A stretch of 64,000 nucleotides of DNA, taken from the NCBI GenBank assembly GCA_002402465.1, contig DHFW01000030.1, forward strand, positions 82,604 through 146,603. The letters run 5' to 3'. The DNA comes from Bacteroidales bacterium UBA4814 (GTDB lineage Bacteria; Bacteroidota; Bacteroidia; Bacteroidales; UBA7960). Below the pieces are notes generated by a model. The model was not told the DNA's origin and did not search any database. It worked only from the letters and a program-made list of their open reading frames with translations. Of this stretch, positions 1 to 9,948 are shown in pieces (the stretch's first letter is position 1; every line of letters begins with the position of its first letter). Made by a program: the position numbers and the translations under genes.

Positions 1-402
1 TTTACCGATATTTTCGGCCTGACCAACGATACGCTTAAGGCGTCGTTCACAACCACACAATTTGAAGACTATGGCATTCTTTTCCTGATATTGGAGGTAA
101 ACCAACCATCGGTTGCGGATGATGAAACCCAATTACCCGGGCAATTTCTTCTTCAGTTGCTCGACAAGGATGGCAAGATGCTTCGCGAAAAGAATATTGC
201 AGGTAGTGGCCTTTATGAGTTTGAACACCTGCTTCCCGGAAATTACGGGCTGCGCCTCGTTCATGATTTAAATAAAAACGGCCGCTGGGATACGGGGCAC
301 TACCTGAGAAAGATACAACCGGAACCCGTGTTTTTGTTCGATGGTGTGTTACAGATTCGACAAAACTGGGAGTCGGAAATAAACTGGAATGTTAACTTGT
401 GA
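1..402 (+). CDS. C-terminal part of an Ig-like (SbsA-type) surface protein, cut by window start
   Basis: The reading frame is open from base 1, so the gene begins outside the window; only about 133 residues are visible. The segment matches the tail of Bacteroidota proteins annotated as Ig-like domain-containing (SbsA/Big_5): a beta-rich stretch, then LPGNYGLRL, DLNKNGRWDTG and a Trp-containing terminus. These motifs resemble a small prealbumin-like beta domain. No membrane segment or sorting signal is visible here. A TTG at 91 could be mistaken for a start, but the residues before it (including DIFGLTNDTL and FEDYGIL) continue the family pattern. The function of the full protein is unknown; a cell-surface or periplasmic place is inferred from the family. 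Confidence 0.75.
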   Translation, partial: FTDIFGLTNDTLKASFTTTQFEDYGILFLILEVNQPSVADDETQLPGQFLLQLLDKDGKMLREKNIAGSGLYEFEHLLPGNYGLRLVHDLNKNGRWDTGHYLRKIQPEPVFLFDGVLQIRQNWESEINWNVNL

Positions 403-562
403 ACAACTCCCCTTTAAAATTCGCCTTCTGATATTATCTGTATTTATCCTAGTATAAAGAAAAAAACTGTTTATCTAATTTTTCTTTTTTCTAGTGATGG
501 TGTTCGGTTAGAAAGGTTTTAAAGTCTAACTTTGCGCCATGTTTTAACCTAACATTTTAGCT
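403..562. promoter_or_regulatory. Intergenic region with a Bacteroidota -7 element before mce
   Basis: This AT-rich spacer separates the Ig-like gene from the decarboxylase operon. TAACTTTG at 527-534 fits the Bacteroidota sigma-70 -7 consensus TAnnTTTG and lies about 29 bases before the mce start codon. No clear TTTG -33 element is seen at the usual spacing, so the promoter call rests on the -7 match and position. Confidence 0.5.
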
Positions 563-976
563 ATGAAGCTTTCGCATATTGAACACATCGGAATTGCGGT
601 AAAAAATCTGGAAGAATCCATTAAGTTTTACGAAGAGGTGCTTGGTCTGAAGTGTTATGCCATTGAAGAGGTTAAGGATCAGCGCGTTAAAACGGCTTTC
701 TTTAAGGTAGGTCAAACTAAGGTTGAGTTGCTCGAATCGACTGACCCTGAAGGACCTATTGGCAAATTCATTGAGAAAAAAGGCGAGGGTGTGCACCACC
801 TGGCTTTTGCAGCCGAAGGCATTGAAGGCGCCCTGGAAGAGCTTCATCACAAGGGTGTGCAGCTTATCGACAAAGCGCCCCGTAAAGGTGCCGAAGGGCT
901 CGACATTGCTTTCCTCCATCCAAAGTCCACTCATGGCGTACTTATGGAACTTTGCGAAAACAAAAATAAATTATAA
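563..976 (+). CDS. mce: Methylmalonyl-CoA epimerase
   Basis: This 137-residue protein is a vicinal-oxygen-chelate (glyoxalase-fold) enzyme that interconverts the (S) and (R) forms of methylmalonyl-CoA. The N-terminal [23 protein letters not shown] is the usual first beta-alpha-beta unit with a metal-ligand His, and EGVHHLAF plus GVLMELCE near the end carry further His/Glu ligands. The length is normal for the family. It is first in an operon and lies 20 bases before mmdA, so it supplies the right epimer between the B12-dependent mutase (not in the window) and the decarboxylase. The ATG at 563 follows a -7 promoter element by about 29 bases. Confidence 0.95.
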   Translation: MKLSHIEHIGIAVKNLEESIKFYEEVLGLKCYAIEEVKDQRVKTAFFKVGQTKVELLESTDPEGPIGKFIEKKGEGVHHLAFAAEGIEGALEELHHKGVQLIDKAPRKGAEGLDIAFLHPKSTHGVLMELCENKNKL

Positions 977-996
977 TCATATAAAATTCTTTTTGT

Positions 997-2556
997 ATGT
1001 CTTTCGAAAATAAGATCAAGGAACTTCTGGAGAAGAGGGAGCAGGCCAAACTGGGCGGCGGGCAGAAACGCATCGATGCCCAGCACCACAAAGGCAAACT
1101 GACAGCCCGCGAACGCATTGACTTGCTGCTCGATGAGGGAAGCTTCGAAGAGTTCGATATGTTTGTTACCCACCGCTGCAACGACTTCGGCCTGGAGAAG
1201 CAGCAGTATTACTCCGATGGGGTAATTACCGGCTTCGGCACCATCGATGGGCGCCTGGTGTATGTGTTTGCCCAGGACTTTACCGTTTTTGGCGGCTCGC
1301 TTTCGCTGGCTTACGCCGAAAAGATCTGCAAGGTAATGGATAAAGCCCTGAAAATGGGTGCTCCCGTTATTGGTTTGAACGACAGCGGTGGCGCTCGCAT
1401 TCAGGAAGGGGTGAACAGCCTGGCCGGATATGCCGAAATTTTTCAGCGCAACATCATGTCTTCCGGCGTTATTCCGCAAATTAGCGGGATTTTCGGGCCT
1501 TGTGCAGGCGGTGCCGTTTATTCGCCCGCCCTTACCGACTTCACTATTATGACCAAGGAAAACAGCTATATGTTTGTTACCGGTCCTAAGGTGGTAAAAA
1601 CCGTTACCGGCGAAGTGGTTACCGAACAGGAGCTTGGTGGTGCCATGACACACGGCACCAAGTCGGGCGTGACCCACTTTATTGCCGACGATGAGCAGGA
1701 AGGCCTTTTGCTTATTCGCAAGTTGCTCAGCTTTCTGCCGCAAAACAATCTCGAAGAACCTCCATTGGCACCCTGCGATGACCCCATCGACCGCCTGGAA
1801 GATGAATTGAACTCCATAATCCCCGAAAATCCCAACAAGCCTTACAACGTTAAGGATGTGATTTACGCCATTGTCGATTACAGCGAGTTTCTCGAGGTGC
1901 AGCGCAACTATGCCCCCAATATTGTGACTGGCTTTGCCCACTTTAACGGAATGCCCGTGGGTGTTGTAGCCAACCAGCCCAACTACCTGGCAGGGGTGCT
2001 CGACATCAACGCTTCGCGCAAGGCGGCCCGTTTTGTTCGCTTCTGCGATGCCTTTAATATTCCGCTGGTGACCCTGGTTGATGTTCCCGGGTTCCTGCCT
2101 GGCACCACCCAGGAGTATGGCGGTATTATTATTCATGGAGCCAAACTACTCTATGCCTATGGAGAAGCCACCGTGCCCAAGGTAACCATTATCCTGCGCA
2201 AGGCCTATGGCGGCGCATATTGCGTAATGAGCTCCAAGCACCTGCGCGGCGACATCAACTACGCCTGGCCAATGGCCGAGATTGCCGTTATGGGGCCTAA
2301 AGGCGCCATTGAGGTGCTGCGAAGCAAGGAGATCAAAGCCCTGGAAAGCGAAGAAGAGAAAACCAGATTTGTGGTAGAGCAGGAAAAAGAATACCTCGAC
2401 AAGTTTGCCACCCCTTATCATGCGGCCAAATTCGGTTATATCGACGATGTAATCGAGCCGCGCAACACCCGCTTCAGGGTTATCAGGGCCCTGCAATCGC
2501 TGGCTACCAAAAAAGACCTCAACCCGCCCAAGAAACATTCTAACCTGCCTTTGTAA
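997..2556 (+). CDS. mmdA: Methylmalonyl-CoA decarboxylase, carboxyltransferase alpha subunit
   Basis: This 519-residue carboxyltransferase moves the carboxyl group of methylmalonyl-CoA to biotin on the carrier subunit, releasing propionyl-CoA. It has the two crotonase-like halves of the family. The N half has [14 protein letters not shown], the oxyanion-loop segment [11 protein letters not shown], and [14 protein letters not shown]. The C half has [18 protein letters not shown] and [13 protein letters not shown]. Length is typical (510-525). It is followed by OadG-, carrier- and OadB-type genes; no biotin carboxylase is nearby, so the complex is a decarboxylase/Na+ pump rather than an ATP-driven carboxylase. 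Propionyl-CoA carboxylase beta subunit is the near alternative by sequence, but context decides against it. Confidence 0.95.
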   Translation: MSFENKIKELLEKREQAKLGGGQKRIDAQHHKGKLTARERIDLLLDEGSFEEFDMFVTHRCNDFGLEKQQYYSDGVITGFGTIDGRLVYVFAQDFTVFGGSLSLAYAEKICKVMDKALKMGAPVIGLNDSGGARIQEGVNSLAGYAEIFQRNIMSSGVIPQISGIFGPCAGGAVYSPALTDFTIMTKENSYMFVTGPKVVKTVTGEVVTEQELGGAMTHGTKSGVTHFIADDEQEGLLLIRKLLSFLPQNNLEEPPLAPCDDPIDRLEDELNSIIPENPNKPYNVKDVIYAIVDYSEFLEVQRNYAPNIVTGFAHFNGMPVGVVANQPNYLAGVLDINASRKAARFVRFCDAFNIPLVTLVDVPGFLPGTTQEYGGIIIHGAKLLYAYGEATVPKVTIILRKAYGGAYCVMSSKHLRGDINYAWPMAEIAVMGPKGAIEVLRSKEIKALESEEEKTRFVVEQEKEYLDKFATPYHAAKFGYIDDVIEPRNTRFRVIRALQSLATKKDLNPPKKHSNLPL

Positions 2557-2569
2557 ATAATTGTCAGCT

Positions 2570-3016
2570 ATGAACGTTGCTTTGTTTATAACACTTGTTG
2601 CACAAAACGCCACAGCCGGGGCTGCAGAAGCCATGGATGATATGGACAAGTTTGTGCATAACGATCCCTATGGTGGCATCATGGCCCTGGTGGGAATGAG
2701 TATTGTTTTTTCTGCCCTGCTGCTGCTTTATATCATTTTTTCGAACACCCCGATGCTGTTTACTTTCTCGTTCAGGCAGCGGCTCAAAAAAGCCCTGACT
2801 TTTAAAAAGAAGGAAGAAGTGCCAGTGGAGACACCGGTGCAGAAGCAGGAAGAACTTTCGGGTGAAGTAAATGCCGCCATTGCCGCAGCCATTCACCTGT
2901 ATCGCTCCGAACTGCACGACTTCGAGGATACGGTACTTACCATAAAGAAAGTATCGAGAACCTATTCGCCTTGGAGTTCAAAAATTTATGGTTTGCGCAA
3001 ACCGCTTGCTAATTAA
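2570..3016 (+). CDS. OadG-family small membrane subunit of the decarboxylase
   Basis: This 148-residue protein has one strong membrane helix (about residues 37-58, with IMALVGMSIVFSALLLLYIIF), followed by a charged cytoplasmic tail containing KKALTFKKKEEV and ending in RTYSPWSSKIYGLRKPL. This is the layout of OadG/MmdD subunits, which hold the carboxyltransferase onto the membrane beta subunit. It starts at the ATG at 2570; an in-frame TTG at 2561 lies only 4 bases after the mmdA stop and is less likely. Sequence conservation in this family is weak, so the call leans on the membrane layout and on its place between mmdA and the biotin carrier. Confidence 0.85.
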   Translation: MNVALFITLVAQNATAGAAEAMDDMDKFVHNDPYGGIMALVGMSIVFSALLLLYIIFSNTPMLFTFSFRQRLKKALTFKKKEEVPVETPVQKQEELSGEVNAAIAAAIHLYRSELHDFEDTVLTIKKVSRTYSPWSSKIYGLRKPLAN

Positions 3017-3068
3017 CAGATCATTAAAAGGTAATGCAGCGTGTAATTAACCTGACAAATAATTACAG

Positions 3069-3509
3069 ATGAAGAAATTTAAGTTTACAATACATGGTAA
3101 TGTGTATGATGTGAGTATCCTCAATGTGGAAGAAAACATCATTGATCTTGAAGTAAACGGTTCGTCGTATCAGGTAGAGGTCGACAAGACTATTCAGCCT
3201 GTTAAGACTCCCAGGCTGGTGCGTCAGCGGGTAGTGCCCGATACCGAGGCGACTCCTGCAATTGGAACAGGAGCCAAAGGGCAAGTTTCGGGAGTTGGTG
3301 TTATCAAGTCGCCTTTGCCGGGCACCGTGCTCAGCATACTAGTTAAAGTGGGCGACCCCGTGAAGGTTGGGCAGAAGCTGATGGTGCTCGAGGCCATGAA
3401 AATGGAAAATAACATTGACAGCGACAAGGACGGGAAAGTGCTTGCCGTCAGGGTTAACCCCGGACAGGCAGTGATGGAAGGTGATGTGCTGATTGAAATA
3501 GGAGCGTAG
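3069..3509 (+). CDS. mmdC: Biotin carrier subunit of methylmalonyl-CoA decarboxylase
   Basis: The 146-residue protein ends in a biotinyl/lipoyl domain (about residues 75-146) with the biotin site VLEAMKMENNI; the Lys in AMKM is the biotinylated residue. The domain starts with IKSPLPGTVLSILVKVGDPV and closes with VMEGDVLIEIGA. The N-terminal about 60 residues form a short beta-rich region, joined by a modest linker without the long Pro/Ala stretch of many carriers. It receives carboxyl groups from MmdA and delivers them to the beta subunit. The stop is 2 bases before the oadB ATG, which suggests translational coupling. Confidence 0.93.
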   Translation: MKKFKFTIHGNVYDVSILNVEENIIDLEVNGSSYQVEVDKTIQPVKTPRLVRQRVVPDTEATPAIGTGAKGQVSGVGVIKSPLPGTVLSILVKVGDPVKVGQKLMVLEAMKMENNIDSDKDGKVLAVRVNPGQAVMEGDVLIEIGA

Positions 3510-3511
3510 TT

Positions 3512-4675
3512 ATGGACAACGGAATTTTCAGTTTCATTCTCGGACAGGTCAGCGAATTCCTTGGTTATACGGCCTTTGCGCATATTACCATCGGTCACGT
3601 GGTGATGATTTGCGTGGGACTGTTTTTTATTAATCTGGCCATCACCAAGCATTACGAACCCCTGCTGCTTATTCCCATTGGCTTTGGTATTCTTATTGGA
3701 AATATTCCCTTTGCAGAAAATACCGGCCTGCAGATTGGCATTTATGAAGAAGGCAGCGTGCTTAATATGCTTTACTTCGGGGTGCAACGCGGTATTTATC
3801 CGCCCATTATCTTCCTGGGCATTGGGGCCATGACCGACTTTTCGTCATTGCTATCCAAGCCCCGGCTGGTACTTCTGGGGGCCGCGGCCCAGTTTGGTAT
3901 TTTTGCTGCCTATTCGTCTTCGCTTATGCTGGGCTTTTCGCCCGAGCAAGCCGGTGCTATAGCCATTATTGGCGGCGCCGACGGCCCCACGGCTATCTTT
4001 CTCTCCTCTAAACTGGCGCCTGAGTTTATCGGGCCCATTGCCATTGCAGCCTATTCGTATATGGCCCTGGTACCGGTTATTCAGCCACCCATTATGAGGC
4101 TGCTTACCACCAAAAAAGAGCGCCTCATTCGCATGAAACCCCCGAGGGCGGTGCCAAAGCAAGAAAAAATAATCTTCCCCATTGTGGGCCTTTTGCTTAC
4201 TACTTTTATCATGCCCACCGCACTTCCGCTGCTTGGCATGCTGTTTTTTGGCAACCTGCTTAAGGAGAGCGGGGTTACCAACCGCCTGGCCGAAACGGCC
4301 CGCAATTCGCTTATTGATATTGTAACGATTTTCCTGGGGCTTACCGTTGGGGCTTCTACCCAGGCCACCGTATTTCTTACCCAGGAATCATTGCTGATTT
4401 TCGGGCTGGGTGCAGCTTCCTTCGTGGTGGCTACCTTCAGCGGGGTGCTCTTTGCAAAGGTTATGAACTTCTTTTCAAAGGAAGGCGACAAGATCAATCC
4501 CCTTATCGGGAATGCCGGCGTATCGGCAGTGCCCGACAGCGCCAGGGTATCGCAACACATTGGCCTTGAATACGACAAGACCAATCACTTGCTTATGCAC
4601 GCAATGGCCGCCAATGTATCGGGTGTTATCGGCAGTGCCATTGCTGCAGGTATCCTGCTGAGCTTCCTTACATAG
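3512..4675 (+). CDS. oadB: Na+-translocating decarboxylase beta subunit
   Basis: This 387-residue polytopic inner-membrane protein decarboxylates carboxybiotin and exports Na+. Family signatures are IIGGADGPTAIFLSSKLAPE (with the essential Asp in the first re-entrant region) and PLIGNAGVSAVPDSARVSQ in the second, each flanked by hydrophobic helices. Length fits the family (375-430). It is the last gene of the operon and is followed within 20-50 bases by a rho-independent terminator. By context this is MmdB; sequence alone does not separate MmdB from oxaloacetate or glutaconyl-CoA decarboxylase beta subunits. Confidence 0.93.
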   Translation: MDNGIFSFILGQVSEFLGYTAFAHITIGHVVMICVGLFFINLAITKHYEPLLLIPIGFGILIGNIPFAENTGLQIGIYEEGSVLNMLYFGVQRGIYPPIIFLGIGAMTDFSSLLSKPRLVLLGAAAQFGIFAAYSSSLMLGFSPEQAGAIAIIGGADGPTAIFLSSKLAPEFIGPIAIAAYSYMALVPVIQPPIMRLLTTKKERLIRMKPPRAVPKQEKIIFPIVGLLLTTFIMPTALPLLGMLFFGNLLKESGVTNRLAETARNSLIDIVTIFLGLTVGASTQATVFLTQESLLIFGLGAASFVVATFSGVLFAKVMNFFSKEGDKINPLIGNAGVSAVPDSARVSQHIGLEYDKTNHLLMHAMAANVSGVIGSAIAAGILLSFLT

Positions 4676-4694
4676 GGTGTTTTACGAACTGCTA

Positions 4695-4725
4695 TAAAAA
4701 AAGCACCTTTCGGGGTGCTTTTTTG
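4695..4725. terminator. Bidirectional rho-independent terminator
   Basis: AAGCACC at 4701-4707 pairs with GGTGCTT at 4714-4720 around a 6-base loop. The stem is extended by an A run on the left and a T run on the right (4721-4724), so it can terminate both the oadB operon (+) and the convergent response-regulator gene (-). Confidence 0.85.
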
Positions 4726-4744
4726 TTTTCCCTGAAAAGGGCTT

Positions 4745-5413
4745 TTAAACTTTGTAAAGGCCGTTTTTGATGGCAAAGGTTACCAGCTTCACGCTGCTGT
4801 CAACGCCGGCTTTGCGAAAGAGGTTGGCTTTGTGCCCGTCGACGGTTCGCTGACTGATAAAGAGTTTATCGGCAATCTCTTTTATGGTGTAGCCTTTGCA
4901 AATGAGCTCAAGCACTTCAAGCTCGCGGCGGGTAAGCTCTTCGCGCAACTCGGGCTCGCGGGGCTCGTCCTTTGAACGACTTTTTACCAGTGAAGTGGTG
5001 AGGGTGGGTATGAGCTCGTCGGAAAAATAATTCTTGTTTTCGGCCACCAGGGCAAGGGCTTTTTTAAGCTCGCTCTCTTCGGCGGTTTTGAGCAAGAAAC
5101 CCTTTACACCTGCTTCTAACATGCTTACCAGATACTCTTCTTCGCCAAACATGCTTATGGCTACAATTTTCAGTTCGGGGTAGCGGCGAAGGGCCTCTTT
5201 GGTGGCTTCTATCCCATTGAGCACCGGCATTTGTATGTCCATGAAAATAATGTCGGGGTTCAGTTTCTCGAAGGTATCGAGAAACTCCTGCCCATTGGTG
5301 GCTTCACCGCAAATGGTAACCTGGGGCATTTCTTTTAAAAGCATATTCAAACCCTTACGGAAGATGTGGTGGTCTTCCACAATCATTACCTTGAGTTTTT
5401 TTTCCATGGTCAT
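4745..5413 (-). CDS. NarL/LuxR-family response regulator
   Basis: The 222-residue protein has an N-terminal receiver domain (about 5-125: VMIVEDHHIFRKGL, phospho-acceptor Asp59 in IIFMDIQMP, and the KGFLLKTA Lys) and a C-terminal LuxR helix-turn-helix (about 155-215: LTRRELEVLELICKGYTIKEIA, then SQRTVDGHKANLF). It should be a DNA-binding regulator phosphorylated by a HisKA_3-type kinase, and such a kinase gene lies directly upstream on the same strand with a 92-base gap. Two start codons, at 5413 and 5407, are almost equivalent. A 17-base direct repeat lies 48-102 bases upstream of the start and could be its own operator. Confidence 0.93.
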   Translation of the reverse strand: MTMEKKLKVMIVEDHHIFRKGLNMLLKEMPQVTICGEATNGQEFLDTFEKLNPDIIFMDIQMPVLNGIEATKEALRRYPELKIVAISMFGEEEYLVSMLEAGVKGFLLKTAEESELKKALALVAENKNYFSDELIPTLTTSLVKSRSKDEPREPELREELTRRELEVLELICKGYTIKEIADKLFISQRTVDGHKANLFRKAGVDSSVKLVTFAIKNGLYKV

Positions 5414-5460
5414 GAATTTATTTTAAACCGCGAAAGGAAATATTTTTGGCGGCTCCCGTT

Positions 5461-5505
5461 GTAGCCACAAATTTAAAAGAAAATTCCAAATATATTTAGT
5501 AGCCA

Positions 5506-5515
<10 letters not shown>
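5461..5515. repeat. 17-base direct repeat upstream of the response regulator
   Basis: GTAGCCACAAATTTAAA at 5461-5477 recurs with one mismatch at 5499-5515, giving a 38-base period. The second copy overlaps the kinase stop codon. The pair lies between the kinase and response-regulator genes, where an operator would be expected; a binding role is inference. Confidence 0.5.
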
Positions 5516-6936
<1,421 letters not shown>

Positions 6937-7101
6937 TGGCTTTATGGGAGGTTAATTTAAGTGGCTTATATGATTTGGTATAAAATTAGAAAAAATAAAC
7001 AAAACATTGTTTTTTTGCGCCCAAATTAAAATTTGTCTTACCTTTATCAATGGTTTTCTGCCACATTTTCTGAATAAAACAGTAAAAACAGGTTTTTTCT
7101 A

Positions 7102-7899
7102 ATGAACATCAGATATAATGATGCGCTAATTTTCTTTGAGGAAAAGGGTGCAGGCAATGCCGTAGTTCTTTTGCATGGTTTTACGGAATCATCATCCGTT
7201 TGGAATTTTTTTGTGGAGAACCTCTCCCATTCTTTTCGCGTGGTAACCATTGATCTGCCCGGGCATGGCAAGAGCGAGTGCATTGGTGAGGTACATCCTA
7301 TGGAACAAATGGGCGATGCTGTCAAGGCCTTACTTGATCATTTAAACATTAGCGAAGCAGTAATTATCGGGCATTCGATGGGGGGCTATGTGGCCTTGGC
7401 CATGGCCAGGGTGTATCCCGGGCTTTTCAAGGGCTTGGGTCTGTTTCACAGCACCTCTCTTGCCGATAGCGAGGAGGCCCGCGAAGGCCGCGAAAAAGCG
7501 ATCAGGATTATCAGGGAAGATCATCAAGGATTTCTTTTCAACTTTATTCCCGAGCTATTTGCTCCCGAGAACCGCGAGCGCCTGGCCTCTGAGATTGACG
7601 CCCTGGTTCAGGAGGCAAAGAATATGAGCCGCAAAGCCGTGATTGCTGCCCAGGAAGGCATGAAAAGCCGCAGCAGCTCACTGGATGTGCTTATCAACGC
7701 CACATTCCCGGTTATGTTTATTGCAGGGCAGAAAGATTCCAGGGTGCCCTTCGAAAACATTTGGGTGCAAATGGCCCTTACGGGCGAAGCCCACTCGCTC
7801 ATTTTGCGAAACGTGGGGCATATGGGCTTCCTGGAAGCAAAATATCAAACGCTCGACTTTACCCAGGCCTTTGTTAAGACCTGTTTCGGACCTCGTTAA
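7102..7899 (+). CDS. Alpha/beta-fold hydrolase
   Basis: The 265-residue protein has the alpha/beta-hydrolase layout. HG near residue 25 (VVLLHGFTESSSVW) gives the oxyanion hole, the nucleophile is Ser in GHSMGGYVAL, the acid is Asp in GQKDSRVPF, and the base is His in NVGHMGFLE. There is no signal peptide, so it is cytoplasmic. The family includes BioH-, MenH- and esterase-like members and the substrate cannot be told from sequence. It stands alone between the divergent kinase gene and the convergent amylase run, and is followed by two hairpins. Confidence 0.9.
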   Translation: MNIRYNDALIFFEEKGAGNAVVLLHGFTESSSVWNFFVENLSHSFRVVTIDLPGHGKSECIGEVHPMEQMGDAVKALLDHLNISEAVIIGHSMGGYVALAMARVYPGLFKGLGLFHSTSLADSEEAREGREKAIRIIREDHQGFLFNFIPELFAPENRERLASEIDALVQEAKNMSRKAVIAAQEGMKSRSSSLDVLINATFPVMFIAGQKDSRVPFENIWVQMALTGEAHSLILRNVGHMGFLEAKYQTLDFTQAFVKTCFGPR

Positions 7900-7960
7900 A
7901 ATATTTAACGCCGGACACAACAGCGTCCGGATTCTCGATTGCTTTTTGTTTAAAATGATA

Positions 7961-7990
7961 AGGCCTGCTTTCCCTGGCAGGCCTTTCTTA
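7961..7990. terminator. Hairpin terminator between hydrolase and amylase genes
   Basis: AGGCCTGC at 7961-7968 pairs with GCAGGCCT at 7977-7984 around an 8-base loop, followed by TTCTTA. A second perfect 6-bp stem, CCGGAC/GTCCGG, lies at 7911-7916 and 7925-7930, followed by a T-rich stretch. The two genes converge here, so the hairpins may serve both directions. Confidence 0.7.
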
Positions 7991-8008
7991 TTGCATTGTT
8001 TTTGAAGC

Positions 8009-9406
8009 TTATTTTTCAAAAACCAGGTAGCTCCAGGGCTCCATTCGCAGGCTGGCACCTTGTTCGAAACTGTTAACCTCACCGCTGAAAACATCGGTGT
8101 AGGTTCCTTCGTAGCGGTTGCCTTCAAGGGTAAATTCCTGAGCCTGGTCAGAAAGGTTAAGTACTAAAAAAACCTGGTCAGAATCCTTTTCCCTCAAAAA
8201 GGAAAAAATGGCATTGTCGCTGCTGGTATGTATCCTTTCAATGGGGCCGCCGGCGGTGCCATTCCACAGGGCTTTGTTGCGTCCTTTCAGGTAGAGCAGG
8301 GTCTGGTAAAAGCCGTGATAATCGTAATTGCCCCAGTCGATCTGGTCTTTTTCGAAAAACTCCAGCATGCGGTCAAAGCCTGCTTCCTGTCCGCTGTAAA
8401 GCAGAATCATGCCGGGAATGGTGGCTGTGAACACGGCAAAGGCTTCCTTGGCCGCTCCCAGGCGGTCGAACTCGGTGCCTGCCCATGAGTTTTCGTCGTG
8501 GTTGGTAATGAAGTTCATTTTGTAGGAGCCCACAGGGAAGTTGCCCATATTGTCCTCAAAAAAATATTTGTCGAGCACCGACACATCGGCTTTGCCCTGG
8601 GCAATATTATTCATAAGTTGGTGCATCGACCAACCGTAGGCCATTTCGAAAGCATGCTCGTGCAAGTAAGGTTTCTCGGCTTCGGCCAGCATAAAAATGG
8701 GCTTGATCTTTTCAAGCTCGGCCACGGCCTCGTTCCAGAATTCGGTGGGTACCATATCGGCCACATCGCATCGGAATCCATCCACATTCACTTCTTCCAC
8801 CCAGTAGCGCATCTCGCCAATCATCACCTCCCAAAGGTCTTTGTTATCGTAATTCAGGTCGATCACATCCGACCAGTCTTCAACAGGGGGAACAAAATTG
8901 CCATCTTCATCAAGGGTATAAAATTCGGGATTGGTAATGGTCCATGGGTGGTCCCAGGCGGTATGGTTTGCCACCCAGTCGAGAATTACATACATATCAC
9001 GGGCATGAATATCTTCCACAAGTTTTTTGAAGTCTTCGATGGTGCCAAACTCGGGGTTGATGCCGGTATAGTCCTTTACGGAGTAATAGCTGCCCAGGGT
9101 GCCTTTGCGGTTCAGTTCGCCAATGGGGGTAATGGGCATAAACCACAGAATATCTACGCCAAGGTCTTGCAGGCGATCAAGATGTTCCGCGAAAGCGTTG
9201 AAAGTACCCTCGGGGGTGTACTGTCGCACATTAACTTCGTAAATGCTGGCATTTTTGCTCCACTCAGGATGGTTCACGGAGCTCACCAGCACTTCGGTTT
9301 CTTCCTGTTGGGGTGTGCTGGTGCCACAGGAGGCAAGGCCCAAAAACAGCAAAGCCATCGCTGTTATTGTCCAGAAATTTCTTCGTTTGTTCATTTTCAT
9401 TTTCAT
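8009..9406 (-). CDS. GH13 alpha-amylase family lipoprotein
   Basis: This 465-residue protein has a lipoprotein signal (hydrophobic stretch ending LGLASCG, lipidated Cys near residue 28) and a GH13 (beta/alpha)8 barrel. Catalytic regions are visible in order: DWVANHTAWDHP (I), VDGFRCDVAD with the nucleophile Asp (II), FMLAEAEKP with the acid/base Glu (III), and FITNHDENSW (IV). A short C-terminal beta domain follows (about 390-465). It should cleave alpha-1,4-glucans or maltodextrins at the outer membrane or in the periplasm. It is the last gene of a tight minus-strand run, 24 bases after mgsA. The exact specificity is not readable. Confidence 0.92.
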   Translation of the reverse strand: MKMKMNKRRNFWTITAMALLFLGLASCGTSTPQQEETEVLVSSVNHPEWSKNASIYEVNVRQYTPEGTFNAFAEHLDRLQDLGVDILWFMPITPIGELNRKGTLGSYYSVKDYTGINPEFGTIEDFKKLVEDIHARDMYVILDWVANHTAWDHPWTITNPEFYTLDEDGNFVPPVEDWSDVIDLNYDNKDLWEVMIGEMRYWVEEVNVDGFRCDVADMVPTEFWNEAVAELEKIKPIFMLAEAEKPYLHEHAFEMAYGWSMHQLMNNIAQGKADVSVLDKYFFEDNMGNFPVGSYKMNFITNHDENSWAGTEFDRLGAAKEAFAVFTATIPGMILLYSGQEAGFDRMLEFFEKDQIDWGNYDYHGFYQTLLYLKGRNKALWNGTAGGPIERIHTSSDNAIFSFLREKDSDQVFLVLNLSDQAQEFTLEGNRYEGTYTDVFSGEVNSFEQGASLRMEPWSYLVFEK

Positions 9407-9430
9407 AAAGGTCTTTTAAGGTTTTGAAAA

Positions 9431-9946
9431 TTAATCCATATCGATGCTGCGGTTCAGGTAGTCGCCCACATCCATGGGCCTGGGCGTGTACTGCCGGCCG
9501 AAGAAGGGCGAGGAAATGAGAAAGTCGGCAGTGGAGCGGTTGCAGGCTGTGGGGATGTTGTAAAGCACGGTGATGCGCAGCAGCGCTTTCACATCCACAT
9601 CATGGGCTTGAGGCTGCATGGGGTCCCAGAAAAAGATCATCAGGTCGATGCCGCCTTCGGCAATCAATGCGCCCAGCTGCTGGTCGCCACCCAAAGGTCC
9701 CGACTTGAGTTTTATGAGGGCCGTTTTGTTATTTGAGAGGCCCGTTTCGGGGTCTATCAGAGCTTGCTCCACAATACGCCCTGTTGTGCCGGTGCAGAAA
9801 AGCTGGTGGCACGAGAGGGTCTTTCGGTTCCACCTGATCCACTCCAGCAAGTCCTTCTTGCGGTTGTCGTGTGCCACCAGGGCTATGCGCTTCTTCTGGC
9901 TTTTAAGCCTGGTCGGGGCTTCAGCCTTTTTATTTTTCTTTTCCAT
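9431..9946 (-). CDS. mgsA: Methylglyoxal synthase
   Basis: The 171-residue protein matches methylglyoxal synthase, which turns dihydroxyacetone phosphate into methylglyoxal and phosphate as a bypass when triose phosphates build up. Family signatures are IALVAHDNRKKDLLEW, CTGTTG, the phosphate loop SGPLGGDQQLGA, FFWDPMQPQAHDVDVKALLR with the catalytic Asp, and NIPTACNRSTADFL. An N-terminal Lys-rich extension of about 18 residues is extra. It lies 2 bases after the upstream amylase stop and 24 before the next amylase, so all three are probably cotranscribed, linking glucan breakdown to overflow control. Confidence 0.95.
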   Translation of the reverse strand: MEKKNKKAEAPTRLKSQKKRIALVAHDNRKKDLLEWIRWNRKTLSCHQLFCTGTTGRIVEQALIDPETGLSNNKTALIKLKSGPLGGDQQLGALIAEGGIDLMIFFWDPMQPQAHDVDVKALLRITVLYNIPTACNRSTADFLISSPFFGRQYTPRPMDVGDYLNRSIDMD

Positions 9947-9948
9947 AG

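Noticed and set aside
931..2136. A 401-codon open frame on the minus strand
   Set aside because: It lies wholly opposite mmdA, whose protein is well conserved; the antisense frame matches no family pattern and is a by-product of codon bias.
997..2556. Propionyl-CoA carboxylase beta subunit
   Set aside because: The operon carries OadB- and OadG-type subunits and no biotin carboxylase, so the decarboxylase assignment fits better.
8498..9427. A 309-codon plus-strand frame opposite the amylase gene
   Set aside because: Rich in His and Val in the way of antisense frames; the amylase on the other strand has all catalytic motifs.
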